Positions 48,715-57,541 of a stretch of DNA of 64,000 bases are shown here, piece after piece. The translations under genes and the position numbers were made by a program. Location: contig JBAYMS010000004.1 of NCBI GenBank assembly GCA_041663425.1, forward strand, positions 3,206-67,205, read 5' to 3'. The stretch comes from FEN-1322 sp041663425 (GTDB lineage Bacteria; Omnitrophota; Gorgyraeia; 2-01-FULL-45-10). The notes under the pieces are model-generated. The model did no database searches. It was given only the letters and a program-made list of their open reading frames with translations, and was not told the origin of the DNA. Within the stretch, counting starts at the first letter, position 1. Every line of letters begins with the position of its first letter.

Positions 48715-50970
48715 ATGGTAAAAAAGGCGAAAGAGAAAGAAGTCAAAGAAGTTAAGGCTAAAAAGCGCGTTGTGAAACCTGTGGTTTCTGATAAGGTGCC
48801 TGAAAAAATTAAAGTCAAAAAGGCCGCCGAAAAGGTTATTGAGAAAACTCCGCTGGCTAAGAGCAAGGCTGCCGCACCCAAAAAAGAGACTGTCAAAAAA
48901 GAGAAGCCGGTAATTTCGAACGTTGAAATGGCTGTCCCGGATGTTAAGAAGATAGAAGTGCCGGCAAAAAAGGTTGAGGTTCCGGTAAAAAAGACGGAAG
49001 CTCCTATTCAGCCTAAGAAAGCAGAACCGGTAATCGCAAAGCCCGTAGTCAGTCCTATCGCCAAAGAAGTGAAGCCGCCGGTTGTGAATAAGCCCGAAGA
49101 GAAACCGACCCTGCAGGCATCACCCGTTCCGCCATCGCCTGTAATAGAAAAACCTGTAGAGACACCCAAACCGTCAGCGGAAGAATCCAATAAGAAAATT
49201 CTAGAAATTGAAACTCCTATTTCACTAAAAGACCTCGCCATAAAAATAGGCGTTAAGCCTAATGAAATAATAGTAAATTTAATGGCAAAGAATATTTTTG
49301 CCACCATAAACCAGTCTCTGGGCGAGGATATACTAAAAGATATTCTTGGCCAATATGGTATCGAGTATCGTAAACCGCCAAAGCTTGAAGATCAGGTTGT
49401 GAAAGAGCATCGAGAGCTTGAAGAAAAGCAGGACATAAAACATCTTGTGTTGAGACCTCCTGTAGTTACTTTCATGGGACATGTTGACCATGGCAAGACA
49501 AGTCTTCTCGATTTTATACGGAAGACACGTGTTGCTGATAAAGAAAAAGGCGGTATAACTCAGCATATTGGTGCTTATGAAGTAAAGCTTAAAAACGGTT
49601 CTGTTACATTTTTGGATACGCCGGGTCATGAAGCATTCACGGCTATGCGCGCGCGTGGTGCTAACGCAACCGATATCGTAGTCCTTGTAGTTGCTGCGGA
49701 CGACGGTATAATGCCGCAGACCAAAGAAGCGCTCGATCATGCAAGAGCTGCCGGTGTGCAGATAGTGGTAGCTATGAATAAATGTGATCTTCCAGGTGCT
49801 AATGTAGAAAAGGTTAAAGGTCAGCTGTCTCAGATAGGTTTAACGCCCGAAGATTGGGGCGGTAAGACGATTGCGCTGCCAGTGTCGGCCAAAACAGGTG
49901 AAGGTGTTGAGGCGCTTCTTGAGATGCTGCTCCTCGAATCGGAGCTTCTGGAGCTGAGGGCAAATCCTCATCTTAGAGCGCGCGGCGTAGTTATCGAGGG
50001 TAAATTGTCCAGCGGACAAGGCTCGGTAGCGACAATGTTGGTGAAGAACGGAACTCTTCGTTTGGGCGATATGGTGTTGACGGGTATGCATTATGGCAGG
50101 ATCAAAGCTATGATGGATCATACCGGAAAACGCATAAATGAAGCGCCGCCATCAAAGCCGGTAACTATTTTAGGTTTATCGGGCGTTCCGATGGCAGGAG
50201 ATGAATTTTTTGTAGTTAAAGACGAGAAGAAGGCAAGGATCCTATCTACATTGAAACAGGACGAGGCCAGGTCTAAAAAACTTAAGATGAGCCAGAGGGT
50301 TACGCTGGAAGATTTCTATAAGCAGATGAAAGAAGGTATTGCTAAAGAGCTTACCATTATCATGAAGGGTGACGTTCAGGGATCTATTGAAGCGCTTAAA
50401 CAGTCGCTCAACGAACTTAGCACGAAGGATGTTAAAATAAATATAGTTCACGCAGACGTGGGTAATATAAATGAATCAGATGTTATGCTTGCGGTTGTGT
50501 CGAACGCCGTCGTCCTTGGGTTTAACGTAAAGGTGGACGAGGGTGCGTCTGATCTTGCGGCAAAAGAAGGTATTGAGATAAAGATATATGGAATAATTTA
50601 CGAGGCGATCCAGGATGTTGTGGCAGCTATGGAAGGATTGCTGGAGCCGTTCTCTAAAGAGATATTTGTGGCCAGGGCTCAGGTAAAGCAGGTCTTCAAA
50701 GTTACCAAAGCGGGGACTATTGCCGGATGTGTGGTCGTAAAAGGGAAGATGGTCAGGACCGGCATTGCAAAATTGATACGTGATAAGAACATAGTCTATG
50801 AGGGCAAGATATCATCGCTTAAGAGATTTAAAGATGACGTGCGCGAAGTGAATGAAGGTGTCGAATGCGGTATAGGTCTCGATAGGCATGATGATATCCG
50901 TTCCGGAGATCTCATAGAAATTTATTCTATAGAAAAAGTTGCCCGAAGGCTCGACTCAAAAAAGCCATAA
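48715..50970 (+). CDS. infB: Translation initiation factor IF-2
   Basis: This 751-residue GTPase recruits fMet-tRNA to the 30S subunit. Residues 1-~155 are a Lys/Ala/Pro-rich low-complexity arm with repeated VPVKK and KPV units. The G domain (~255-425) has FMGHVDHGKTSLLDFI (G1), LDTPGHEAFTAMRARGA (G3), AMNKCDLPGA (G4) and SAKTGEG (G5). Domains II-IV follow to the C-terminus, including VDEGASDLAAKEGIEIKIY. It abuts nusA with no gap. rbfA and truB, which often follow infB, are absent. Confidence 0.96.
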   Translation: MVKKAKEKEVKEVKAKKRVVKPVVSDKVPEKIKVKKAAEKVIEKTPLAKSKAAAPKKETVKKEKPVISNVEMAVPDVKKIEVPAKKVEVPVKKTEAPIQPKKAEPVIAKPVVSPIAKEVKPPVVNKPEEKPTLQASPVPPSPVIEKPVETPKPSAEESNKKILEIETPISLKDLAIKIGVKPNEIIVNLMAKNIFATINQSLGEDILKDILGQYGIEYRKPPKLEDQVVKEHRELEEKQDIKHLVLRPPVVTFMGHVDHGKTSLLDFIRKTRVADKEKGGITQHIGAYEVKLKNGSVTFLDTPGHEAFTAMRARGANATDIVVLVVAADDGIMPQTKEALDHARAAGVQIVVAMNKCDLPGANVEKVKGQLSQIGLTPEDWGGKTIALPVSAKTGEGVEALLEMLLLESELLELRANPHLRARGVVIEGKLSSGQGSVATMLVKNGTLRLGDMVLTGMHYGRIKAMMDHTGKRINEAPPSKPVTILGLSGVPMAGDEFFVVKDEKKARILSTLKQDEARSKKLKMSQRVTLEDFYKQMKEGIAKELTIIMKGDVQGSIEALKQSLNELSTKDVKINIVHADVGNINESDVMLAVVSNAVVLGFNVKVDEGASDLAAKEGIEIKIYGIIYEAIQDVVAAMEGLLEPFSKEIFVARAQVKQVFKVTKAGTIAGCVVVKGKMVRTGIAKLIRDKNIVYEGKISSLKRFKDDVREVNEGVECGIGLDRHDDIRSGDLIEIYSIEKVARRLDSKKP

Positions 50971-50978
50971 GGATATAG

Positions 50979-51962
50979 ATGAAGAAGCGAATACTTAGCG
51001 GTATGAGGCCGACAGGCAAATTGCATCTAGGGCATCTGTTGGGAGCTCTCAGTAATTGGGTCAGGCTTCAGGATGAATATCTCTGTTTTTACATGATCGC
51101 CGACTGGCATGCGCTCATGAGCGAATACGAAGATCCTAAATCTCTCAAAGAATCATGTTATGAGATGGTCAGGGATTTCGTGGCTTCCGGAATAGATCCG
51201 GATAAGAGTGTTATATTTGTGCAGTCCCACGTGCCGGAGCACCTTGAGCTTGCTATGGCATTTTCAGACATCACGCCGCTGGCGTGGGTTGAGAGGGTGC
51301 CTACTTACAAAGAGCAGCTGCGCGAGATCAAGGGGCGCGATCTGACGACTTATGGTTTTCTCGGATACCCGATCCTGCAGGCGGCGGATATAGCCGTCTA
51401 CAGAGCGAATGCCGTTCCTGTAGGCGTAGATCAGATTCCGCACCTGGAATTGACGCGCGAGATCGTTCGTAGATTTAACGGACTTTACAAGACTAGCCTT
51501 TTCCCGGAACCGGAAGCCATACTTACGAAGACTTCGAAGCTTCTGGGTCTGGATAACAGGAAGATGTCGAAGAGCTATAATAATTTTATCTCCTTATCTG
51601 ACACTCCGGATGTGATCAGGAAAAAGGTTAGTGTTATGATTACCGATCCCGGAAGAATAAAGCTCAGTGATAAAGGTCATCCGGATATATGCAACGTGTT
51701 CAGTTATTATTCGACATTTGCAAAGCCGGGAGATACAAACAAGGTGAAAGAGTGGTGCGAGGGTGCATTAAAAGGCTGCACGGAATGCAAAAAAGGCTTA
51801 GCCGAGATAATCATTGAGTCTTTAGAGCCGATCCGTACCAGGCGCGCCAAATTATCTGACGCTGAGGTTGAGGACATAATAGTTAAAGGTGCTAAGAAGG
51901 CGCGGGATGCTGCGTCTGAAACGATGCGTGAAGTTAAAAAGCTGATAAATTTTTTACAGTAA
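50979..51962 (+). CDS. trpS: Tryptophanyl-tRNA synthetase
   Basis: This 327-residue class I synthetase has the HIGH-type motif GMRPTGKLHLGHLLGAL near residue 6 and the KMSKS loop in NRKMSKSYNNFISL near 196. VGVDQIPHLELTREI marks the tryptophan pocket region. Length is normal for the bacterial enzyme. It follows infB by 8 nt and precedes scpA by 9 nt, so it is probably co-transcribed with nusA-infB. Confidence 0.96.
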   Translation: MKKRILSGMRPTGKLHLGHLLGALSNWVRLQDEYLCFYMIADWHALMSEYEDPKSLKESCYEMVRDFVASGIDPDKSVIFVQSHVPEHLELAMAFSDITPLAWVERVPTYKEQLREIKGRDLTTYGFLGYPILQAADIAVYRANAVPVGVDQIPHLELTREIVRRFNGLYKTSLFPEPEAILTKTSKLLGLDNRKMSKSYNNFISLSDTPDVIRKKVSVMITDPGRIKLSDKGHPDICNVFSYYSTFAKPGDTNKVKEWCEGALKGCTECKKGLAEIIIESLEPIRTRRAKLSDAEVEDIIVKGAKKARDAASETMREVKKLINFLQ

Positions 51963-51971
51963 AGTTCAGTA

Positions 51972-52736
51972 ATGACATATAAAGTAAAGCTTGATGTATT
52001 TGAAGGGCCGCTCGATCTTCTTCTTTATCTTATTCAGAAAGAGGAAGTAGACATATATGATATCCCGATAGCTAAGATCACCGATCAGTATCTGGAATAC
52101 CTGGAACTGATGAAGCTTTTGGACCTTGGTATTGCGGGTGAATTTTTAGTAATGGCTGCAACGCTGATGCATATAAAGTCAAAGATGCTGTTGCCTCCGG
52201 AGCCGGTTGAGGGCGAGGAAAAGGTAGAGGAAGACCCGCGGGCAGAACTGGTAAAGAGGCTTCTCGAATATAAAAAATTTAAAGAGGCTGCGTCGGAACT
52301 TTCACATATGGAGTCGCAGCATAAGCATTTCTTTGCGCGAGTCGGACCAGGCATAGATGTAGAAGATCTGCCCAAGGAAGAGGCATTTTTTGAGGCAAGC
52401 TTATTCGATCTGATAACAGCATTTACTAAGGTTTTAAAAGATATCCCCAAGGAAGTATTCTATAAAGTAGTAAAAGACGAATTTACGGTATCGGAAAAGA
52501 TACATGACGTTCTGCACATGGTTGTTGATCAGAAAAAAGTTTTGTTTACTGACCTGTTCAGAGCTGCCAGGACAAAGTTTGAGATCATAACTATATTTTT
52601 AGCTCTACTGGAGCTTATTAAGATAAAAGAGTTGATAGTAATTCAGGCAGAGCCCTTCGGCGAGATAGAGATAACGAAAAACGTCGAAGCGGTAAAGCCG
52701 TCTAGCGAGGTTAAAGATGGAGAGGGAACAAAGTAA
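51972..52736 (+). CDS. scpA: Segregation and condensation protein A (kleisin)
   Basis: This 254-residue kleisin links Smc heads in the bacterial condensin. The N-terminal block FEGPLDLLLYLIQKEEVDIYDIPIAKITDQYLEY is diagnostic. A GEFLVMAATLMHIKSKMLLPP stretch follows, and the C-terminal winged helix contains IITIFLALLELIKIKEL. Length is typical. scpB overlaps by 20 nt, the usual linkage; smc is not in the window. Confidence 0.93.
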   Translation: MTYKVKLDVFEGPLDLLLYLIQKEEVDIYDIPIAKITDQYLEYLELMKLLDLGIAGEFLVMAATLMHIKSKMLLPPEPVEGEEKVEEDPRAELVKRLLEYKKFKEAASELSHMESQHKHFFARVGPGIDVEDLPKEEAFFEASLFDLITAFTKVLKDIPKEVFYKVVKDEFTVSEKIHDVLHMVVDQKKVLFTDLFRAARTKFEIITIFLALLELIKIKELIVIQAEPFGEIEITKNVEAVKPSSEVKDGEGTK

Positions 52737-53451
52737 GAAAATAATAGAGGCGCTTCTTTTTGTGAGCGACAAACCTGTTTCTATAGACGCTCTGAAGGAT
52801 GTGTTGAAAGAGGTTGAGTCGACGGAGATCAGGTCTATTATAGAAGACCTCAACGGTGAATATGTATCGTCAGGCAGAAGTTTTGCTATAAAAGAAATAG
52901 CCGGCGGATTTCAAATGTTGACGGATCCTGTATACAGCCGATGGGTATCAGCCCTGTATAAGAGGCCCTCAGACAGGATATCGGGACCTGGGCTAGAGAC
53001 GCTTGCAATAATAGCTTATAAGCAGCCGCTTACCAGAAGCCAGATAGAACTCATAAGGGGTGTCAATGTCGACGGTGTACTGCATACACTCGAGGAGCGT
53101 AATCTTATACGCCCAAGGGGCAAGCTCGATGCTCCCGGACGGCCGATACTTTATGGCACTACTATGGAATTTTTACAGCACTTCGGATTGAAGTCATTGG
53201 ATGAGCTGCCCAAGCTGAAAGAATTTCAGGAGAGCGATCTCGATTTCTCAAAAGACAGGCGCGAAGTTATAAATACGGAAACGGGTAAGCTGCATAATGA
53301 AAAAAATACCAGCCCCTCCTCGTCGCCGGAAATAGCGGCGGCTTCCATCGTATCGGAAAATGCCAATGATGCTCAGGGTGATTTGCCGGAGGCGGATAAT
53401 AACAAATCGGAGAACTTAAATGCAGATCAACAAATTGCGCAAAACAGTTGA
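52717..53451 (+). CDS. scpB: Segregation and condensation protein B
   Basis: This 244-residue protein binds ScpA and assists Smc. Two winged helices are present: KIIEALLFVSDKPVSIDALKDVL at the start and TLAIIAYKQPLTRSQIELIRGV near residue 93. ALEERNLIRPRG-like LEERNLIRPRGKLDAPGRPILYGTT follows. The last ~60 residues are Ser/Ala/Asn-rich and disordered. It overlaps scpA by 20 nt and pheA by 32 nt. Its stop codon lies inside the first direct repeat of the pheA insertion but would be unchanged without it. Confidence 0.92.
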   Translation: MEREQSKKIIEALLFVSDKPVSIDALKDVLKEVESTEIRSIIEDLNGEYVSSGRSFAIKEIAGGFQMLTDPVYSRWVSALYKRPSDRISGPGLETLAIIAYKQPLTRSQIELIRGVNVDGVLHTLEERNLIRPRGKLDAPGRPILYGTTMEFLQHFGLKSLDELPKLKEFQESDLDFSKDRREVINTETGKLHNEKNTSPSSSPEIAAASIVSENANDAQGDLPEADNNKSENLNADQQIAQNS

Positions 53452-54562
53452 TGCTTCGACAGGCTCAGCATCAACGCTGAGCAAGCATTTGTCTTTAACT
53501 AGAGCGCGTCGAAGCGTTGATGCGATAGATTCTCAAGTTCTGAAACTTCTTAATGAAAGAGCTAAGGTTATACTTGGTATAGGTAAGCTGAAGGCGAAGA
53601 CGAACGGTGCTATTTATGTTCCGGAGCGCGAGAAAGAAGTTTATAAAAAACTAATAGCCAAGAATGCCGGTCCGCTATCTGTAGAATCATTAAAAGCGAT
53701 ATTTAGAGAAGTGATGTCCAGTTCTTTTGCGCTGGAACGTCCGCTTGTCATTGCTTATCTCGGGCCTGAATGCACATTTACGCACCTGGCAGGGATAAAG
53801 AAATTCGGATCAAGCGTTACGTATAAAGCTTGCAGTACGATAACGGATATATTCAGCGAGGTTGAAAAGGGTGCGGCCGATTACGGCGTTGTGCCCATAG
53901 AGAATTCTATTGAAGGTGCGGTTAATCATACTCTTGATATGTTTATAGATTCCGACCTTAAAATATGTTCTGAAATATATCTTGAGGTTACGCACAATCT
54001 TCTTTCCAGAAAATGCGATAAGAACAGGATACGAAAGGTGTATTCCAAGTCCGAGGTTTTTGGACAGTGCAGGATCTGGCTGGAGTCTAATCTTCCGCGG
54101 GCTGAGCTCATAGAGGTTTCGAGTACCGCGAAAGCTGCCGAGATCGCCTCGAAGGAAAGTGCTACAAGCGCCTGTATTGCCAGCGACCTGGCTGCAAAGA
54201 AATACGGGCTGAAAGTATTGTGTAAAGCCATACAGGATAATGCGCATAACGTTACGCGCTTTTTGGTTATAGGCAAATATAATGCTATGCCGACAAAAGA
54301 AGATAAAACATCGATAATGTTTTCGGTCAAGGACAGGGCGGGTGCACTGCATGATATGCTCGTTCCTTTCAAAAAGCACAAGATAAGTATGACCAAGATA
54401 GAGTCAAGGCCGTCGAAGGTAAGGGCGTGGGAGTATTACTTCTTCGTTGACCTTGAAGGTCATTATAAGACTGTCAAAGTAAAAAAAGCGCTGGACGAGC
54501 TGGATTCTCAGGCTTCTTTCGTTAAGATCCTTGGCTCGTATCCCGTAGAAGAAGGAGTGTAG
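53420..54562 (+). CDS. pheA: Bifunctional chorismate mutase/prephenate dehydratase with an inserted palindromic element
   Basis: This 380-residue protein makes phenylpyruvate from chorismate. The chorismate mutase helix would read LRKTVDAIDSQVLKLLNERAK, but 23 residues (13-35, STGSASTLSK...RRSVDA) split it after VDA. The prephenate dehydratase domain starts AYLGPECTFTHLAG near residue 112, with VPIENSIEGAVNHTLD and the catalytic THNLL and NVTRFLVIG blocks. A C-terminal ACT domain (FSVKDRAGALHDMLVPFKKH) senses Phe. The ATG at 53420 gives the pre-insertion N-terminus; an internal TTG at 53489 could also serve. It overlaps scpB. Confidence 0.9.
   Translation: MQINKLRKTVDASTGSASTLSKHLSLTRARRSVDAIDSQVLKLLNERAKVILGIGKLKAKTNGAIYVPEREKEVYKKLIAKNAGPLSVESLKAIFREVMSSSFALERPLVIAYLGPECTFTHLAGIKKFGSSVTYKACSTITDIFSEVEKGAADYGVVPIENSIEGAVNHTLDMFIDSDLKICSEIYLEVTHNLLSRKCDKNRIRKVYSKSEVFGQCRIWLESNLPRAELIEVSSTAKAAEIASKESATSACIASDLAAKKYGLKVLCKAIQDNAHNVTRFLVIGKYNAMPTKEDKTSIMFSVKDRAGALHDMLVPFKKHKISMTKIESRPSKVRAWEYYFFVDLEGHYKTVKVKKALDELDSQASFVKILGSYPVEEGV
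53447..53523 (+). mobile_element. 69-bp in-frame palindromic element with 8-bp direct repeats inside pheA
   Basis: GTTGATGC occurs at 53447-53454 and again at 53516-53523, 69 bp apart (23 codons). The segment is bounded by inverted repeats GCTTCGAC (53453-53460) and GTCGAAGC (53508-53515). It holds a hairpin GCTCAGC (53463-53469)/GCTGAGC (53476-53482). TTCGACAGGCTCAGC resembles widespread REP-type sequences; that likeness is from memory. Removing 69 bp restores a normal chorismate mutase helix. The arrangement looks like a small palindromic element inserted with a target duplication. Confidence 0.85.
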
Positions 54563-55657
54563 GTGAAGAGTTTAGTTAAACAGAATATATTGAACGTAAA
54601 AAATTACGTTCCTGGTAAACCCATAGAAGAAGTTGAAAGGGAGCTTGGTATAAAAAATGTTGTGAAGCTCGCTTCCAATGAAAATTGCTTCGGGCCGTCT
54701 CCTGTGGCGATCGCAGCTATACGGGATGCCTTAAGGAAGATAAATAGGTATCCTGACAGCGCCTCTTTCTATCTTAAGAAAAAACTTGCCGCCTCCCTTG
54801 GTGTTGGTGAAAGCAATCTGATATTCGGGAACGGTTCAGACGAAGTTATATGTATGGCAATCAAGGCGTTTGTCTCTGATGGAGATGAAGTTATTATTGC
54901 CACGCCCACGTTTCTTATATATGAGATAGCATCGACGCTTCAGAATGCCAAAATTAAGATCGTTCCGATGACACAGGATCTGAAATACGATCTTCGCGAA
55001 ATGAAGAAGGCGATCACGCCCAAGACTAAGCTCGTATTTATCGCAAACCCGGACAACCCTACCGGTACTTACGTTACAAAGAAAGAGCTGGATGAATTTC
55101 TACAGGGATTACCGGAAAAGCTGATCGTATTTTTAGACGAGGCCTATTTCGAATTTGCAAATTACAGCTTTAAAGATTATCCTAACGGTATGGACTATAT
55201 CTCAAGACCTGGCATGATAGTGGCCAGGACTTTTTCTAAGGTCTACGGCCTGGCGGGATTGAGGATAGGCTACGCCATAGCTAACCCTGAGATAATAAGT
55301 TATATGGAGCGCGTTCGCGAACCTTTTAATATAAATATTCTCGCCCAGATAGGTGCCGAAGCGGCCCTTGATGATAAGACATTTCTTAAAAAGACGCTAT
55401 CCCATGTAGAGATAGAAAGAGAGTATCTTTACGCTGCCTTCAGGAAGATGGGGCTGGAATACGTCAGAAGCGCCACGAACTTTATAATAGTTAACGTCGG
55501 GAAGGATTGCAAGGAAGTATTTAATGCCTTGCTTAAAGAAGGTGTTATAGTCAGAGACATGAAGGCGTGGGGTTTTGATACGTTTATAAGAGTTACCGTA
55601 GGAACTAAACCTGAGAATAGGAAATTCATAACGGCGCTTAAGAAGGTTATAAAATAG
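54563..55657 (+). CDS. hisC: Histidinol-phosphate/aromatic aminotransferase
   Basis: This 364-residue fold-type I PLP enzyme has the HisC start LNVKNYVPGKPIEEVEREL, LASNENCFGPSP, FGNGSDEVICMAIKAFV, ANPDNPTGTYV and the Schiff-base lysine in ARTFSKVYGLAGLRIGYA near residue 222. C-terminal RDMKAWGFDTFIRVTVG matches. The GTG at 54563 follows GAAGGAG. Set between pheA, DAHP synthase and tyrA, it most likely transaminates phenylpyruvate and 4-hydroxyphenylpyruvate. A histidine role is also possible. Confidence 0.92.
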   Translation: MKSLVKQNILNVKNYVPGKPIEEVERELGIKNVVKLASNENCFGPSPVAIAAIRDALRKINRYPDSASFYLKKKLAASLGVGESNLIFGNGSDEVICMAIKAFVSDGDEVIIATPTFLIYEIASTLQNAKIKIVPMTQDLKYDLREMKKAITPKTKLVFIANPDNPTGTYVTKKELDEFLQGLPEKLIVFLDEAYFEFANYSFKDYPNGMDYISRPGMIVARTFSKVYGLAGLRIGYAIANPEIISYMERVREPFNINILAQIGAEAALDDKTFLKKTLSHVEIEREYLYAAFRKMGLEYVRSATNFIIVNVGKDCKEVFNALLKEGVIVRDMKAWGFDTFIRVTVGTKPENRKFITALKKVIK

Positions 55658-55667
55658 GAGCAAATCC

Positions 55668-56684
55668 ATGATTATAGTAATGCGTCCGGATGCGACAAAG
55701 AAACAGCTCAATCATTTAGTAAAAAAAGTTACTGCTCTGGGTCTTAAGCCATGGGTTTCAGAAGGTGTGGAAAGGACCATCGTCGGAGTGATAGGTGAGG
55801 AGGATATTATAAGGGTCCAGCCTCTTGAGGTTTTCCCCGGCGTAGAAAAAGTCCTACAGATATTAAAACCCTATAAGCTTGCATCCAGGGATTTTAAAAA
55901 AGAAGACAGCATTATCGATATAGGCGATGGCGTAAAAGTTGGCGGTAGAAAGCTTGTTATTATGGCCGGGCCATGTTCTGTTGAAAACGAGAAATTGCTG
56001 ATAGATATAGCGAAGAAAGTGAAGAAATCGGGCGCAACCGTTTTGAGGGGCGGAGCTTTTAAGCCGCGAACTTCCCCTTATGCGTTCCAGGGATTAGGTT
56101 TGAAGGGATTGAAATTCCTTGCGGAGGCAAAGAAAGAGACGGGTCTTAAAATAGTCACAGAACTTATGGATATCAGAGATCTTGAGATGGTCCATAAATA
56201 TACTGATATAATTCAGATCGGCGCCAGGAATATGCAGAATTTCAATCTTCTAAAAGAGGTTGGTAAGACCAAAAAGCCCGTACTGCTTAAACGTGGTATG
56301 GCAAACACGATAAAAGAATTACTCATGTCGGCCGAATACATACTTTCTGAAGGGAATTTTAACGTAATATTATGCGAGCGTGGGATAAGGACCTTTGAGG
56401 ATGCCACCAGATTTACTTTTGACACGGCGGCTATACCGTTACTTAAGAGCCTGAGTCACCTGCCTGTAATAGCGGATCCTTCGCATGCTACGGGTAAGTG
56501 GGGCCTTGTAACGCCATGTGCCAGAGCGGGCATAGCTGCAGGCGCTGATGGCCTGATAGTAGAGGTCCATCCGAATCCCGAAGAGGCTATGTCTGATGGT
56601 GAGCAGTCTTTGTTGCCGGAAAATTTCGATAAGATGATGAAAGAAGTAAAGAAAGTAGCCATAGCGGTTAATAGGGGGTTATGA
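55668..56684 (+). CDS. aroF: 3-deoxy-7-phosphoheptulonate (DAHP) synthase, AroF type with N-terminal regulatory domain
   Basis: This 338-residue enzyme condenses PEP and erythrose 4-phosphate, entering the aromatic pathway. Residues 1-~75 (MRPDATKKQLNHLVKKV) are a ferredoxin-like domain used for Tyr/Phe inhibition in type I-beta enzymes. The barrel has MAGPCSVENEKLL, RGGAFKPRTSPYAFQGLG, IQIGARNMQNFNLLKEVG, LKRGMANTIKE and VIADPSHATGKW, with metal ligands in EVHPNPEEAMSDGEQSL. tyrA overlaps by 4 nt. Confidence 0.94.
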   Translation: MIIVMRPDATKKQLNHLVKKVTALGLKPWVSEGVERTIVGVIGEEDIIRVQPLEVFPGVEKVLQILKPYKLASRDFKKEDSIIDIGDGVKVGGRKLVIMAGPCSVENEKLLIDIAKKVKKSGATVLRGGAFKPRTSPYAFQGLGLKGLKFLAEAKKETGLKIVTELMDIRDLEMVHKYTDIIQIGARNMQNFNLLKEVGKTKKPVLLKRGMANTIKELLMSAEYILSEGNFNVILCERGIRTFEDATRFTFDTAAIPLLKSLSHLPVIADPSHATGKWGLVTPCARAGIAAGADGLIVEVHPNPEEAMSDGEQSLLPENFDKMMKEVKKVAIAVNRGL

Positions 56685-57541
56685 AGCGCTTAAATAAAAT
56701 TGCTATTATAGGCGTGGGATTGATAGGCGGTTCGATAGGACTTGCGGTAAAGAGGCAGGGCCTGGCGAAAGAAGTTGCCGGAGTTTTCAGACGTAAGTCT
56801 ACCCTTAAGAAAGCTATGAGGCGCAAAGCTATAGATAAAGGTTTCATGAGTATTAAGGATGGGGTGAAAGGTGCAGATCTTATTATATTGGCAACGCCTG
56901 TTTCGTCCATCGTTACCGTTGCGCGGGAGGCTGTAAAATATGCTGAGCCGGGCGCTGTGCTGACCGATGTTGGAAGTACGAAAGAATGGATAGTGGGGCA
57001 TCTGGAAAAGATAACCAGAGGTTCTACTGTGAGTTTTATAGGTTCGCATCCTATGGCAGGATCCGAGCATAATAGTGTAGAGTTTTCGCGTGACAATTTG
57101 TTAGAAGCGGCACCATGTATCGTTACCAGGACGGTGCGGACAAATGCGCAGGCTTTATCAAAGGTTGTAAATTTCTGGAAGGAGCTGGGAGCAAAAGTGA
57201 AGACTATGACGCCGTCGCAGCATGATCATAGCGTTGCGCTTATAAGCCATCTTCCTCACATAGTCGCATTCAGCCTTGCAGGGGCGGTGCCGGAAAAAGA
57301 GCTTGTGTATGCGGCTGAAGGGTTTAAAGATACAACAAGGGTTGCGTCAAGCGATCCTAATTTATGGGCAGACATATTCATAACGAACAAGAAGGAGGCT
57401 GTAAAGGCCTGTCGTTTGTTCGAGATATCATATAAAAATATTCTGAAGGCGTTGGCTAGAAATGATTACAGAGGAGTTGTTGCGGCCCTCAGAAGAGCTA
57501 AAACCAAACGTGATAAATTTATTTATGGGCCGAAAGTATAG
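56681..57541 (+). CDS. tyrA: Prephenate dehydrogenase
   Basis: This 286-residue NAD(P)-dependent enzyme makes 4-hydroxyphenylpyruvate for tyrosine. The N-terminal dinucleotide fold is IIGVGLIGGSIGLAVKRQG. VGSTKEWIV and the catalytic-region GSHPMAGSEHNSVEF follow near residue 125. The C-terminal helical dimer domain has HDHSVALISHLPHI. There is no chorismate mutase or ACT domain. It overlaps aroF by 4 nt and cmk by 17 nt. Confidence 0.93.
   Translation: MKRLNKIAIIGVGLIGGSIGLAVKRQGLAKEVAGVFRRKSTLKKAMRRKAIDKGFMSIKDGVKGADLIILATPVSSIVTVAREAVKYAEPGAVLTDVGSTKEWIVGHLEKITRGSTVSFIGSHPMAGSEHNSVEFSRDNLLEAAPCIVTRTVRTNAQALSKVVNFWKELGAKVKTMTPSQHDHSVALISHLPHIVAFSLAGAVPEKELVYAAEGFKDTTRVASSDPNLWADIFITNKKEAVKACRLFEISYKNILKALARNDYRGVVAALRRAKTKRDKFIYGPKV

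Noticed and set aside
53420..53523. Frameshift or assembly error at the scpB-pheA junction
   Set aside because: The extra 69 bp keeps the frame, has precise direct and inverted repeats, and leaves both genes intact, which fits insertion better than error.
57462..57524. Upstream ATG for cmk
   Set aside because: It would add 21 residues before the P-loop and lie deep in tyrA; 57525 gives the normal family N-terminus.
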